Shown: positions 5,737-5,860 of the stretch, one piece after another
Numbering within the stretch: the stretch's first letter is position 1
How the letters are laid out: the number at the start of each line of letters is the position of its first letter
Origin: Deltaproteobacteria bacterium
Lineage (GTDB): Bacteria; Desulfobacterota; Desulfuromonadia; Geobacterales; Geobacteraceae
Direction: 5' to 3'
Length of the DNA stretch: 5,860 nt
Assembly: GCA_021810985.1 (NCBI GenBank)
Contig: JAJZQA010000173.1
Span: 1 to 5,860, forward strand
Position numbers and translations under genes: made by a program
The notes under the pieces: generated by a model
What the model saw: only the letters and a program-made list of their open reading frames with translations
Told to the model about the DNA's origin: nothing
Databases searched by the model: none

Positions 5737-5860
5737 ATGTCGTCAATAGAAAAAAGGGTTAAAGAGATTGTTGCCGAACAACTGGGTGTTGATGAAGCTC
5801 AGGTTACTGGAGAGGCTTCTTTCATGGATGATCTCGGCGCTGACTCCCTTGAAGATCGGA
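5737..5860 (+). CDS. acpP: acyl carrier protein AcpP, 5' part only
   Basis: AcpP carries growing acyl chains on a 4'-phosphopantetheine arm and serves FabD, FabH, FabG and PlsX. The visible N-terminus has the ACP first helix (IEKRVKEIVAEQLGVDE, residues 4-20) and the attachment motif DDLGADSL with Ser37. A strong GGAGGT (5724-5729) lies 7 nt before the ATG. The gene is cut by the window end at about half its usual length of about 77-80 aa. The last codons read Glu-Asp-Arg where ACPs normally continue Asp-Thr-Val-Glu-Leu. This break coincides with an adapter-like sequence from 5853, so authentic coding probably ends at 5852. Confidence 0.95.
   Translation, partial: MSSIEKRVKEIVAEQLGVDEAQVTGEASFMDDLGADSLEDR
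5853..5860 (+). other. probable Illumina adapter remnant at the right end
   Basis: The final eight bases, AGATCGGA, equal the first eight bases of the common TruSeq adapter. They replace the conserved continuation of the ACP motif. This is probably a library artefact and not genomic sequence. Confidence 0.75.

Noticed and set aside
1..5860. Search for CRISPR arrays, tRNA or rRNA genes, insertion sequences, toxin-antitoxin or defence genes.
   Set aside because: None seen. The window is almost fully explained by housekeeping genes in a well-known order, so a novel system is not supported.

Overview
The window carries a conserved bacterial cluster for starting fatty acid and phospholipid synthesis, plus one divergent tRNA-modification gene. 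Codon use is balanced at roughly half G+C. The protein sequences look proteobacterial; the four-cysteine L32 and the order yceD-rpmF-plsX-fabH-fabD-fabG-acpP suggest the Desulfuromonadia/Geobacter-like lineage (formerly Deltaproteobacteria). That placement is inferred from remembered family sequences, not from a search.

Layout: trmL (tRNA wobble-base 2'-O-methyltransferase) lies on the minus strand at the left edge. A divergent gap of about 360 bp follows. It holds two related CCGG-bounded dyads and a near-consensus sigma70 promoter (TTGACA, 18 bp, TATACT) that drives the plus-strand genes. Next come yceD (DUF177), rpmF (L32), plsX and fabH, closely spaced with their own ribosome binding sites. 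A perfect TATAAT box just before plsX may be an internal promoter. A 186-bp non-coding gap with several dyads separates fabH from fabD. fabD and fabG overlap by 4 bp (ATGA). After fabG there is a strong 10-bp hairpin with a moderately T-rich tail, then an AT-rich leader, then the first 38-39 codons of acpP, cut by the window end.

How the genes work together: FabD loads malonate onto ACP. FabH condenses acetyl-CoA with malonyl-ACP to start a chain, and FabG reduces the 3-ketoacyl-ACP. PlsX turns finished acyl-ACP into acyl-phosphate for membrane lipid assembly. AcpP carries every intermediate. YceD and L32 tie this module to ribosome production, a linkage seen in many bacteria. All catalytic residues I looked for are present, and no gene looks broken.

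The most distinctive observation is technical. The last eight bases, AGATCGGA, equal the start of the common Illumina adapter, and they interrupt the invariant ACP phosphopantetheine motif exactly where the protein stops matching its family. The right end is therefore probably adapter carry-over at a contig end. I see no evidence of a previously undescribed system; the non-coding structure is the only part the genes do not explain.
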